From Atkinsonella hypoxylon (lineage: Eukaryota > Ascomycota > Sordariomycetes > Hypocreales > Clavicipitaceae): a stretch of DNA of 28,151 nt. The DNA is taken from positions 1 through 28,151 of the forward strand of contig JFHB01000298.1 of the NCBI GenBank assembly GCA_000729835.1. The letters are read 5' to 3'. Positions 19,506-28,151 of this stretch are shown here, piece after piece. The notes beneath the pieces were generated by a model, which did not search any database, was not told the DNA's origin, and worked only from the letters and a program-made list of their open reading frames with translations. Each line of letters opens with the position of its first letter. Within the stretch, counting starts at the first letter, position 1. Made by a program: the position numbers and the translations under genes.

Positions 19506-21017
19506 ATGTTGTCCAAGCTCAGCCCTCCGCTCTCCCTCGTTGCCGCAGCATGCCTCGTCACCAAGTCTCTGGCGGCGCCATGCGACATCTACGCGGCCGG
19601 CGGAACGCCATGCGTTGCGGCCCATAGCACCACCCGCTCTCTGTACGACGAGTATACTAGTCCTCTGTACCAGGTGATTCGCGGGTCGGACGGCGCCACC
19701 ATGGACATTCAGCCCGTCTCGCCGGGGGGCATTGCCAATGCCGAGGCGCAGGACGTCTTCTGCGACAACACAACCTGCCTCATCTCCGTCATCTACGACC
19801 AGTCGAACCACGGGAACCACCTGAAGCGTGCCCCTGGTGGCGGCTTCAAGGGTCCCGAGGCCGATGGATCTGACAATCTGGCCAGCGCCATCGGCGCACC
19901 CGTCAAGCTTCAGGGGAAGAAGGTATATGGTGTCTTCATCTCGCCTGGCACAGGATACCGCAACAACGCGGCCAACGGCACCGCGGTCAAAGACCAGCCC
20001 GAGGGCATGTATGCCGTGATCGACGGCACTCACTACAATAACCAGTGCTGCTTCGACTATGGCAATGCCGAGGTCAGCAGCACCGACACGGGCAACGGCC
20101 ACATGGAGGCCATCAGCTTCAGCGACATCAAAATCTGGGGCACCGGCTCCGGCCCGGGTCCCTGGATCATGGCTGACCTTGAGAACGGCCTCTTCTCGGG
20201 CCAGAGCCCAAAGAACAACTCTGCCGACCCTACCATCGACTACCGTTTCGTCACGGCTGTCGTCAAGGGGCAGCCGAACCATTGGGCTATCCGCGGCGCC
20301 AACGCGCGCAACTCTCGCGCCTTGTCTACCTTCTACAGCGGGCCCCGCCCGTCAAACCCTGGCTATAACCCGATGAACAAGGAGGGCGCCATCATTCTCG
20401 GCATTGGGGGCGACAACAGCGTCGGCGGACAGGGCACCCTCTACGAGGCAGCCATGACATGTGGCTATCCATCGGACGAGACTGAAAACGCCGTTCAGGC
20501 CAACATTGTCGACGCCGGCTATACCGCCGGCTCGCTGAACAGCGGACATCGTATCCTGCACCAAGCCTCCATCTCGTTCCGAACCACCGGGTCCCCGTCA
20601 CGCTACATCACCCATAGCAGCTCATCTGTAGAGACAAAGGCCGTTTCGTCGTCCAGCTCCGCGGCCCTCAAGAAGCAGGCCACCTGGAGAGTTCACCCTG
20701 GTCTGGGCAGAAAGAGCTGCCACTCCTTCGAGTCCGCCTTTTCCCCCGGCAGCTTCCTTGTTCACCACAACACCTTCAACATGGCCGTCCAGCCCAATGA
20801 TGGGACGAAGGGATTTGCCGAAAATGCTACCTTTTGCTCTCACAGTGGTCTCAATGGCCAAGGCAGCTCCATTCGATCCTGGAACTACCCTACCCGCTTC
20901 CTCCGCTCCTACAATGGTAAGATCTATGCTGCTAGTAATGGCGGCCCGGAGGACTTTGACACTCTTGCCTCGTATAATGACAATGTGAGCTGGACAATCA
21001 GCCCTGCATTTGCTTAA
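19506..21017 (+). CDS. abfB: Alpha-L-arabinofuranosidase B, GH54 with CBM42
   Basis: 503 residues, no intron. It is a secreted enzyme that removes L-arabinofuranosyl side groups from arabinoxylan and arabinan. Residues 1-24 are the signal peptide (cleavage before PCDIYAAGG). The catalytic beta-sandwich spans about 25-340. It has family disulfide cysteines C26/C36 and C86/C91, the adjacent pair C181-C182, nucleophile E226 in MADLENGLFSG and acid/base D303 in GIGGDNS, at constant offsets from the studied Aspergillus enzyme. The C-terminal AbfB beta-trefoil (CBM42) is about 343-503, with HSFESAFSPGSFL at 406. In two trefoil repeats the ligand-binding Asp expected before ATF and before VSW appears as Asn (N440, N493), and an expected His of the third repeat is Ser468, so sugar binding may be altered. 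The catalytic part looks fully active. Confidence 0.96.
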   Translation: MLSKLSPPLSLVAAACLVTKSLAAPCDIYAAGGTPCVAAHSTTRSLYDEYTSPLYQVIRGSDGATMDIQPVSPGGIANAEAQDVFCDNTTCLISVIYDQSNHGNHLKRAPGGGFKGPEADGSDNLASAIGAPVKLQGKKVYGVFISPGTGYRNNAANGTAVKDQPEGMYAVIDGTHYNNQCCFDYGNAEVSSTDTGNGHMEAISFSDIKIWGTGSGPGPWIMADLENGLFSGQSPKNNSADPTIDYRFVTAVVKGQPNHWAIRGANARNSRALSTFYSGPRPSNPGYNPMNKEGAIILGIGGDNSVGGQGTLYEAAMTCGYPSDETENAVQANIVDAGYTAGSLNSGHRILHQASISFRTTGSPSRYITHSSSSVETKAVSSSSSAALKKQATWRVHPGLGRKSCHSFESAFSPGSFLVHHNTFNMAVQPNDGTKGFAENATFCSHSGLNGQGSSIRSWNYPTRFLRSYNGKIYAASNGGPEDFDTLASYNDNVSWTISPAFA

Positions 21018-21881
21018 ATTTTAATGAGCTGGGACGTTTCATTGCATATAGGTGCCGAATATAGTGCTCTGCGATAGTTGATGGATTAAGCCTTCTCTGT
21101 ATGTAGTGATTGAGCCCCAAAGGCAACCCAAGTCAGCAGCCCATGTAAATGCCGACGAGTATATCGTCTACTTAAGCAGTCATGTAAGCATGGCCTTGTT
21201 ACTGGTATCTGATATCCCTTATCGAGTAATCAACTGCATTATTGTTCGCGTCCCTCAAATAGCAGCATAACATACGTGGCGTTGCTACGCAGTGCGGAGG
21301 GCTCATGACTTGACAAGGGCAGCGCATCCCTCACTCTGGGTATGAGCTAGGTTAAAACGTTGATAAGATCAAATGGCGTTAACTTGCATCAAGGCTAGGT
21401 AGGTACTGTTCTGTTCTCCCTTCCATTCGATAGTAAACCGATGGATGGCTAGAACGATGTTCATCAGTTGAGCTATGTGTGGTACTCCGTACATTTGACG
21501 GAATCTGGATCGTGCTGCATCTAGCGACGCACTTACTCTGCCGCAGTCTGACTATCAGTCTTATTTTTCTTTCAAGTGTAGAAACAATCCGGATGGTAGT
21601 TGGGGAAGAAAAACGAAAAGAAAATGAAAGCATGCTCTCTCTGACCTGTGCATACTGTGGGTCTCTGTGGCGTAGAGCTACTCTTCCAATTGGCCTTCTA
21701 GAGGTCGTATTTACTAGGATATGTCATCTTAGCACACACATAATTGCAACAAGAAGACACAGAAATTAATAACGAGTAATAATTAGAAATTAGAAGAGGA
21801 CTAAAGAATTGAGGTACCATAATGCGCTCATATGATATGCTCAAGCAGAGCCCATGGCCCACCCTAAAAAGGCCCGCATCT

Positions 21882-21921
21882 GATCGGATCGGATCGGATC
21901 GGATCGGGTCGGGTCGGGTCC
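21882..21921. repeat. Pentanucleotide array (GATCG)5 followed by GGTCG-type units
   Basis: Five perfect GATCG units are followed by two GGTCG and one GGTCC unit. The single A/G change is spread to neighbouring units, as expected of slippage after mutation. Confidence 0.9.
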
Positions 21922-22722
21922 TTGTGGTCCAGTCATCTAATTACAGACTGCACATCCTGTTGTGTTACGCTTGCGGCTGATTAATCACGATTATAGATGG
22001 GTATTGACATCTTCAGAGTACCCATAACTAGTCTCGGCCGTGAGCATCATCAAGCCCGGTCTGCCCCGCCCCCGCCCCGGAAAGAGCGGCAAATGGGCCC
22101 CACCGACGGTCCATGGGGTGGATTCCGCGGCCCCAGTCACGCCCGCCTCCTTGCTTCGTCACAGCTTATTCTCCTCATCATCCCCGGCAACCAACAACAT
22201 TCCCGTGCTGTTTCTGGGCTGCGCCGTCGCAAAAAGTTGCCGAACAATTGTCCGGGGGAAAAAAAAAAAAAGGAAAAAAAAGCCCGGACATAAGAGCCGC
22301 TAAGTGCCTAGCGTCAAAGCCCAAATCTCCGCACTCTCAGCCAACCCCCATGTACACATCAACCATCCAGCGAAGCGAAAGGCGTCAGCCGGGAAATTAT
22401 TTATACATGCAGTCCAACTGAGTACTAGTGGCCTTGACATCATGGCAAACCACTTGGCGCACACAGGTAAAGCGATTCTGCGCGCTGAATGTGCAGTGCA
22501 AATGCTCGCTTGCCGTTATTGCCATCCTCGCACCAAGACACGGGCCTGGCCATGGAATTTTGCTGGAACATAACAACCACTCGTATATACCACAGCTGCT
22601 CTAGTTCAGAGTGGATTCGCAAAAGAGCGACTGCCAGCCGGCCGGTTGATCGGCACGGCTTAAGAAGTAAATCTGATTATGAGAAGCTTTCCCCCTGTAG
22701 GAAGCGGGCTTCCGAGGTTTTT

Positions 22723-22752
22723 GGGGGGTTTTTTTTTTTTTTGGGGGGGGGG
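22723..22752. repeat. G6-T14-G10 homopolymer tract
   Basis: Abrupt G, T and G runs without interruption. Similar tracts recur at 27853-27925. Confidence 0.85.
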
Positions 22753-23008
22753 AGTCTTGACAAGGTCCCAGGCTCGCAAACAAAGAGGATTGTAGCAGAA
22801 AATTTCCCTTGTTGCCTTCCTTACATTGACGTCCCTGTAGGACATTTTTCGATTTTGTGACATCGTATAGAGTACCCTCCTTGGCCGCGCAAGTACCAAC
22901 GTGTCGCAACGAGTCGGAACGCACATTCCAGAAGCACCATCTTGGCACCCCATCTAACCCTGCCCCACGAGTCATCGGTGTTTCAGCGACTTTCTCTCTC
23001 TCGTGACG

Positions 23009-24859
23009 ATGAAGTCTAACCACGATAGCCTCTCTGGACGCGCAGAGCCAGATCTACCCAAGACGATACCATACTGGAGGCTCGTCGTTGACCAGGCCGG
23101 CGTGACGCAAGATGTCTTCAACCACCCGTATCCAGGCTCAGGCACCCAGGAAGACCCTTACAAGATCCATTGGATACCCAACGATCCTCGCAACCCTATC
23201 GGGTTCACCAGCTTCACGAAATGGTTCATCACAGCCGTAGTCGCCATCACCGCCTTTGCCGTAACGCTAGCATCGTCAGCGTACACGGGCGGAATCAGAC
23301 AGATCATCATACAATGGGGGCCCAGCGAGGAGGTCGCAACGCTGGGCATATCGCTGTACGTCCTGGGCTTCGCGGTCGGGCCCCTGGTATGGGCACCCCT
23401 GAGCGAGATGTTTGGCCGCCAGATCTTGTTCATCGGCACGTACGCCATGCTCACGGCCTTCAACGCAGGCTGTGCCGGTGCGCAGGATATCTCGACGCTA
23501 GTCATCCTGCGCTTCCTCGCCGGTGCCTTTGGCTCGTCTCCACTCACCAATGCCGGCGGCACAATCGCAGATATGTTCGAGGCCGATCAGCGTGGCCTCG
23601 CCATGGCCATCTTTACCGGGGCGCCCTTTCTCGGACCCGTGCTCGGCCCCATCACGGGGGGCTTCTTGGGTATGAATGCCGGCTGGCGCTGGGTCATGGG
23701 ATTTCTGGCCATCTTCTCCGGGACGCTGTGGATCGTAGGAATACTCTTGATCCCCGAAACATACGCCCCCGTTTTGCTGCGCGAGCGCGCCGCCAAGTTG
23801 TCCAAGATGACGGGGAAACACTACGTTAGCAAGCTCGACCACCAGCAAGGACGCGTCACACTCGCGGAATCGTTGAAGACTGCCCTTTCGAGACCGTGGA
23901 TTCTGCTGTTCATGGAGCCCATCGTGCTGCTTCTCTCCATTTACATGGCTATCGTTTACGGAACCTTGTACATGCTTTTCGCCGCATTTCCCATCGTCTA
24001 CCAGGAGCACCGAGGATGGAACCAGGGTGTAGGAGGCTTGTCGTTTCTGAGCATCATGTTCGGCATGATTGGGGCCATTGTGTACACCGTCCCTGTCAAC
24101 AATCAATACATCGCCACCCAAAAGAAGCACGGGGGGTCAGCGCCGCCAGAGGCTCGTCTGCCCCCGACGCTCGTCGGATCCATCGCTCTTCCGGTCGGCC
24201 TCTTCTGGTTTTCATGGACCAATTCGCCATCGGTTCCCTGGATTGTCAGCATTCTCGCCGGTGTTCCATTTGGTTTCGGCATGCTTCTGGTCTTCATCAG
24301 CATCATGAACTACCTAATTGACTCGTACACCATCTTTGCGGCATCTGTCTTGGCAGCAAACTCTGTCCTTCGATCTCTCTTCGGTGCTTTCTTCCCACTA
24401 TTCACGACATATATGTATAACAACCTCGGCATCCACTGGGCCTCGAGTGTCCCCGCCTTCCTCGCATTAGCCTGCGTGCCGTTCCCTTTCCTGTTCTACA
24501 AGTACGGCGCTGCAATCAGATCCAAGTGCAAGTTCGCCGCCGAGTCATCTGCGTTTATGGAGAAGCTGCGACGGCAAGAGATTGTTCAGGAGGTGGACAC
24601 TTGCGAGAAGGGCGAGGACGAGGATGGTGATGCAGATGCAGGAACGAATGCCAGGTCTTCTAGCGACGAGACGAGGACCACGGATGATGAAACGACTTTT
24701 ACGCCCATCAAGTCCACTCGCTCTTGCGCTCCTAGCCATGCTAGTTCGACGGGTGGGACGGCGGGATATAAGGGTAATCCCTATGATATCGACAGGGTTA
24801 GTACCCGACATTCGTTTTCTGAACATACCCATGGCAAGCGTGCTGTGGCAGAGTCATGA
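23009..24859 (+). CDS. MFS multidrug-type transporter, DHA1 family (12 TM)
   Basis: 616 residues, no intron. The start is the ATG at 23009; an in-frame GTG six bases upstream is not used. The cytosolic N-terminus (about 70 residues) has the pattern seen in fungal Flr1/Tpo-like exporters (PYKIHWIPNDPRNPIGF). Twelve membrane segments can be placed at about 72-91, 110-130, 138-156, 162-184, 197-219, 231-249, 297-330, 340-363, 384-403, 409-438, 440-466 and 477-500. Motif A-like SEMFGRQ is at 132, RFLAG at 168, and antiporter motif C (GPVLGPITGG) at 209-218, which marks proton-drug antiporters. The loop between TM6 and TM7 and the acidic, Ser/Thr-rich C-tail (520-616) are cytosolic and may be phosphorylated. 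It likely exports drugs, polyamines or metabolites at the plasma membrane. No biosynthetic gene lies beside it, so the substrate is open. Confidence 0.93.
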   Translation: MKSNHDSLSGRAEPDLPKTIPYWRLVVDQAGVTQDVFNHPYPGSGTQEDPYKIHWIPNDPRNPIGFTSFTKWFITAVVAITAFAVTLASSAYTGGIRQIIIQWGPSEEVATLGISLYVLGFAVGPLVWAPLSEMFGRQILFIGTYAMLTAFNAGCAGAQDISTLVILRFLAGAFGSSPLTNAGGTIADMFEADQRGLAMAIFTGAPFLGPVLGPITGGFLGMNAGWRWVMGFLAIFSGTLWIVGILLIPETYAPVLLRERAAKLSKMTGKHYVSKLDHQQGRVTLAESLKTALSRPWILLFMEPIVLLLSIYMAIVYGTLYMLFAAFPIVYQEHRGWNQGVGGLSFLSIMFGMIGAIVYTVPVNNQYIATQKKHGGSAPPEARLPPTLVGSIALPVGLFWFSWTNSPSVPWIVSILAGVPFGFGMLLVFISIMNYLIDSYTIFAASVLAANSVLRSLFGAFFPLFTTYMYNNLGIHWASSVPAFLALACVPFPFLFYKYGAAIRSKCKFAAESSAFMEKLRRQEIVQEVDTCEKGEDEDGDADAGTNARSSSDETRTTDDETTFTPIKSTRSCAPSHASSTGGTAGYKGNPYDIDRVSTRHSFSEHTHGKRAVAES

Positions 24860-25272
24860 ATTCCCCATTGTCTGTAGATATTCCCACCTTGGGTATGAAT
24901 TTTTCATCCTCTCTCTTTATGCACTTTATGCGTAATAGGACTCACGGGTTTCGAGTTGCTAGATTAAAGTCATAAGGACAGCATCAGAGTACGAATCGCA
25001 TTATAAACAGAATTGTTACGCCGGCATAGAACGGTAATAAATAGTTCTTATGTTTAGATGAAGATAGAAACAATTAATAACCAAAAATTATCTGCTGTGC
25101 GATAATCAACTCCTCCGCAGGCGGGAGTAAAGACTTACTGCTCCGCCTCGAGTTTCAGTGAAGATATTGTTAACGTCAACCTATCGGTTGGTCCTTGTAA
25201 TCACTAGGGGTGTTAATGACGGAAATCTGTGTAGGTTAGTCCATAGGTATATGAGGGACTTCATACGTGGGC
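24860..25272. other. 3' UTR of the MFS gene and intergenic DNA
   Basis: An AATAAA at 25036-25041, 177 bases past the stop, could serve polyadenylation. Otherwise nothing is recognised. Confidence 0.4.
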
Positions 25273-26345
25273 TTACATCTCCAGCCTCAACGAAGTTACC
25301 AGTGACAAGCAGATTCTTCTTGACGTAACGAGGTCCGATAATGGGCTGAGTCTCATGGGGTTAATCAAGACGCTTGACATTCTCGAGGTTAGAAATGACA
25401 AGTGCAGCATTCCCCCCTCGTCCCAGGGGCCGTCCTCTGTCTTGGAGAGAGGCGTCTGCGGAAGCAAGCCGGGCTCTGACTCAAACTCTGAATCAGCTTC
25501 AGTTTCTTCGTCCAGAATGGCAATGACGGGTCTGGCAAGCTTTTCGGAGTCGACCAGTCCGAGCCGGGACATGCTCAATAGGAACTGACCTGCTCACCGT
25601 CAGGTTTCAGCAGCAATGGTGCATTCTTTAGGAATCTATTCGGAGGAACCGCTTAGCCGGACTCTGGCTCGGGGTGTAGCTTGAGCTCTGGCGATGGTGA
25701 TGACAGCTCTTCTGGTGCTTCGGGTTCATTAGCGGTGATCAACAGCGGCCTGGCTCGGATGGCGACTTCGTTGACGCAGCCATCTCTTCCAATGACAGAA
25801 GGAGCGAAGTGGCTTTCAACGTGAACACTGGGCGCTCTTCCTTGGATTTTGCGGGCGCTAGTGCTTTTCAGCCTGAGCAGACCAGCACTGCAGATTAATT
25901 CAAGAAGCTCAGCAACTCGGACGCAAGAACACGAACCACAGGTACAAATACAACAATCCTCAGGGACCAAGCGGCAGGCGTACTTTACAGGTCACACCGA
26001 AACAACAAGATTTGTCTCATAGACATGGCCTGCTTTCTGAACCGTCAAGTTCTTCGCCAGTGTTGCTGCTCTGGCCGCAGCAGCTGCCCCTGAGGGCAGG
26101 CCATCAACGCCAAAGCTCGGTTCCGAGGTGAAGATGGAAGAAACCACCAAGGTCTAGTACCAACCGGTCGAAGTAACCTCCTGGCTCAACTTACACGAGG
26201 TCTTTTCCCTCGTAATTGTGGATATGGATGATTATGCGATCCGGAACGCGTTAATGCACTCTCAGGACATCGGCCGCGTGGCCGGAATTTGCGATTTGGG
26301 CGAAAGGAAGCAACATCTCCGGCTCTTGGTGCGCCAATTAGGGTT
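25273..26345 (-). pseudogene. Decayed protein gene of unknown function (several frames)
   Basis: On the minus strand, adjacent frames carry stretches that read like real protein. At about 26345-26100 there is a segment including IIIHIHNYEGKDLV, broken by TAA codons. At about 26150-26000 another frame has GLPSGAAAAARAATLAKNLT. At 25970-25653 there is a 105-codon open part, and at 25578-25273 a 101-codon part with acidic, Ser/Pro-rich sequence. Frame changes and in-frame stops show decay or unrecognised introns. I do not recognise the family. An alternative is an intact multi-intron gene whose splice sites I could not fit; the TAA codons inside the first segment argue against it. Confidence 0.3.
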
Positions 26346-28151
26346 CTGGTAGCACATCGGCTCGTGAGCTCTAATAAAACAGGACAAAGATACTACCTCT
26401 CATGACAATGCCAAGCTGTCTTGCAATAGATAGATAATAAAACAGACCACTGGCACCTGAATCTGGATCGGGCACGATGATACCCAAGGTTCTCGGGTCC
26501 CACGCTAACTTTTGATACATGCGAGTTTAAGCCACGTGATCTGGGTGGTCTGGCATATTCTTTACCTAGGCTAGAATAAATCCTCACAGGGTTTGGTGAG
26601 ATACGAGGCTTTTGATGAATGTCTTCACCGCTTCATTTACGATAGCGATATCGCATAAAGAAACCCCCCCCCCGTGCATGGGTTCAATTGTTTACGCCAA
26701 AATGCTCGTTTACAAAAGATGAAAGACAAAAACAAAAACAAAATTAGGAGTGCAACGCCATGCCCGTGGTTGACATTCTGGGGGGTACCCAAATTCGTCG
26801 GCGCCAGAAGCGGCAAGGCAGGCAGCAAACCGGCCGAGATGTCGAGTTACACGAGCCCTCCTGCCCTCCTGCCCTCGATCGGGCTACGGAGTAGTTATTA
26901 TAGAAAAGAGAACAAAAATGTGTCTTGGCGAACGGGAGTCGGCCGAGGTCAAGGAGGGTGAAATGCCGGCAGCTTGAAAAGGCAATGGTAGTTGTGGAAG
27001 GCGCTACTAACCTGTAGGACCTTTTATTAGACACGAGATATGGTGGGAGCGCCACAAAGTCTGGTGCAGATCCTGTGGAGAATGGGAAAAAGAGCCCTAT
27101 GGAGTCCTTTCCGAGGCCAGCGTGGGCTATTTTGCCGTGGAAACGATAGTTAGCGTGCCGCACGCACGACATTGACGGCCACATTCAAGGAAGAAAATAC
27201 AGTCATGAAAAGAGCTCCGACGCACGTTGCAGAAGGGAAAAGTGGGGCACCACGGAAGTCGCTGGTGTATCCGTACGTACCGTGCCACGCACGCTCGACC
27301 GGGCATTTGACGTCATTTGTGAAATATGCCCTTCACATCACAGATCTTGCATCGGCCTCTCCCTCCCGTCGTGCTACGATGACCTTCCCATCCACGCTGC
27401 CATGAACCGAGCGACGTGAGTGTGCGACGCGCGACGTGCCTCTGTGTAACGCGGCTCATCGCTCGCTTTGTTCCTGCATACGTGGCTGGGGGAATGAAAG
27501 GAGAATAGTATGATGGAGTTTAAAAAAAAGATTTTAAAAAAAAAAAAATGAAGCATCTTTCAGCGCGTCTGCACGGGGCCCATTGACCCGACCCGGTTGG
27601 ACACGCCCAATGCAGGGCGAGACATTTTGGTGGCAAAAACAAGCAACGGGTTCCTCCCCCCCAAACGCGTTAGTGGCCATCATGGAGCCGTGACCCCGCT
27701 TTCTAGCCACCCGACCCCTCCCATGCCCGTCCACGGGTCCAGCGCAACCGAGTCTAGCCAGCCGTAGCGATGGACAAATGACGTGCCGATTTTTACAATT
27801 CAACGCAAAGCGCGTTTCTCTTTGCATGTTATTTACGCACCGGGCCTAAGCGTTTTTTTTTTTTGGGGGGGGGGGCAGGAGGGAGGGAGGGCGGTTTGGG
27901 GGTTTTTTTTTTTTTGGGGGGGGGGCTTCTATTTCCTTCATGGCCGTTTCACGCCTCTGCGACATCTCAATTTAACCATTCACCGGAACCGCTGCCGACC
28001 TAGTTAGCGCGCAGCTCAGCCTAGGTAGGCGAAATGGGGTGCGGTGGCATTCAGCTGAGTTCGGCTGTGATTCGGAAAACTCGTATCTGGAGATTGGCCA
28101 TGTCCTTCGTAATAACCCCACCGGGACAGAAACCGACATTAGTGGCTGATG
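26346..28151. other. Gene-free right end of the window
   Basis: No supported CDS. It contains C10 at 26664-26673, A13 at 27536-27548, a palindromic TGACGTCA (CREB/ATF-type site) at 27308-27315 and the T/G tracts at 27853-27925. Part may be the promoter of a gene beyond the window. Confidence 0.5.
27853..27925. repeat. Paired T12-G11 and T13-G10 tracts with G-rich linker
   Basis: Two T-then-G homopolymer blocks are separated by a G-rich linker with GGGAGGGAGGG, which could form a G-quadruplex on this strand. Confidence 0.85.

Larger units (their letters stand above)
21018..23008. other. Intergenic region between abfB and the MFS gene
   Basis: No supported gene. It has simple repeats (GATCG array at 21882, A runs at 22259-22281, a G6-T14-G10 tract at 22723-22752) and a GC-rich patch at 22050-22145. 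The last part (22980-23008) is a CT-rich leader for the MFS gene. Confidence 0.6.

Noticed and set aside
19410..20282. 290-codon minus ORF
   Set aside because: It is antisense to the arabinofuranosidase gene; the GC-rich codon pattern of that gene opens the opposite strand. The peptide has no domain.
22120..22130. CCGCGG near a pleiotropic-drug-response-like element upstream of the MFS gene
   Set aside because: It is about 880 bases from the ATG, only a partial match, and lies in GC-rich DNA where chance matches are expected.
23003..23008. GTG start for the MFS transporter
   Set aside because: Eukaryotic initiation favours the ATG at 23009, which follows directly in the same frame.
23170..24321. 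Long ORFs overlapping the MFS gene in other frames and on the minus strand (up to 219 codons)
   Set aside because: They are shadows of the transporter frame: His/Arg-rich peptides without motifs.
19506..24859. abfB and the MFS gene as a catabolic cluster
   Set aside because: The transporter belongs to the drug/polyamine antiporter group, not the sugar porters, and 2 kb of repeat-bearing DNA separates the genes.
27783..28007. 74-codon ORF at the right end
   Set aside because: It is mostly translated T and G homopolymers (Phe and Gly runs).
1..28151. tRNA, rRNA and CRISPR features
   Set aside because: No tRNA-like B box with a foldable cloverleaf, no rRNA similarity and no regularly spaced repeats were seen by eye.

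Overview
This is a window from a filamentous ascomycete (Pezizomycotina), probably plant-associated. The reasons are a short phase-0 intron with GTACGT...CAG borders, a secreted GH54 arabinofuranosidase, a small cysteine-rich secreted protein, and heavy C-to-T decay of transposons typical of repeat-induced point mutation (RIP). Species cannot be fixed from the sequence alone.

Layout. Positions 1 to about 10,600 form a very AT- and TpA-rich block of dead retrotransposons. It holds a decayed plus-strand ORF (1-1869); a minus-strand Ty1/copia polyprotein whose gag, protease, integrase and RT pieces share one reading frame over nearly 4 kb (2610-6558); a minus-strand Ty3/gypsy-type gag (9347 to about 10480) with a candidate 5' LTR (10602-10801); and two 243-bp copies of another LTR in opposite orientation (2367-2609 and 9104-9346). 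Each of these two LTRs abuts an interrupted element. Composition becomes normal at about 10,800.

Positions 10,980-11,475 hold a TATA box and a two-exon gene for an 81-residue secreted protein with eight mature cysteines, which resembles an effector. From 11,500 to 19,400 I see no intact gene. This stretch contains relics: an amidinotransferase C-terminal fragment broken at a MITE end, a short-chain dehydrogenase fused from its two ends, membrane-protein and exon remnants, and two members of one MITE family. The MITE at 16900-17360 is complete, with long terminal inverted repeats and an 8-9 bp target duplication.

The right part has two intact, intronless plus-strand genes: a GH54/CBM42 alpha-L-arabinofuranosidase (19506-21017) and a 12-TM DHA1-type MFS transporter (23009-24859). 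The last 3 kb holds remnants of one more decayed gene on the minus strand, homopolymer tracts and no intact gene. The three intact genes do not form a recognisable pathway cluster. The common thread is a transposon-rich, fast-decaying neighbourhood holding a candidate effector, a plant cell wall enzyme and an exporter.
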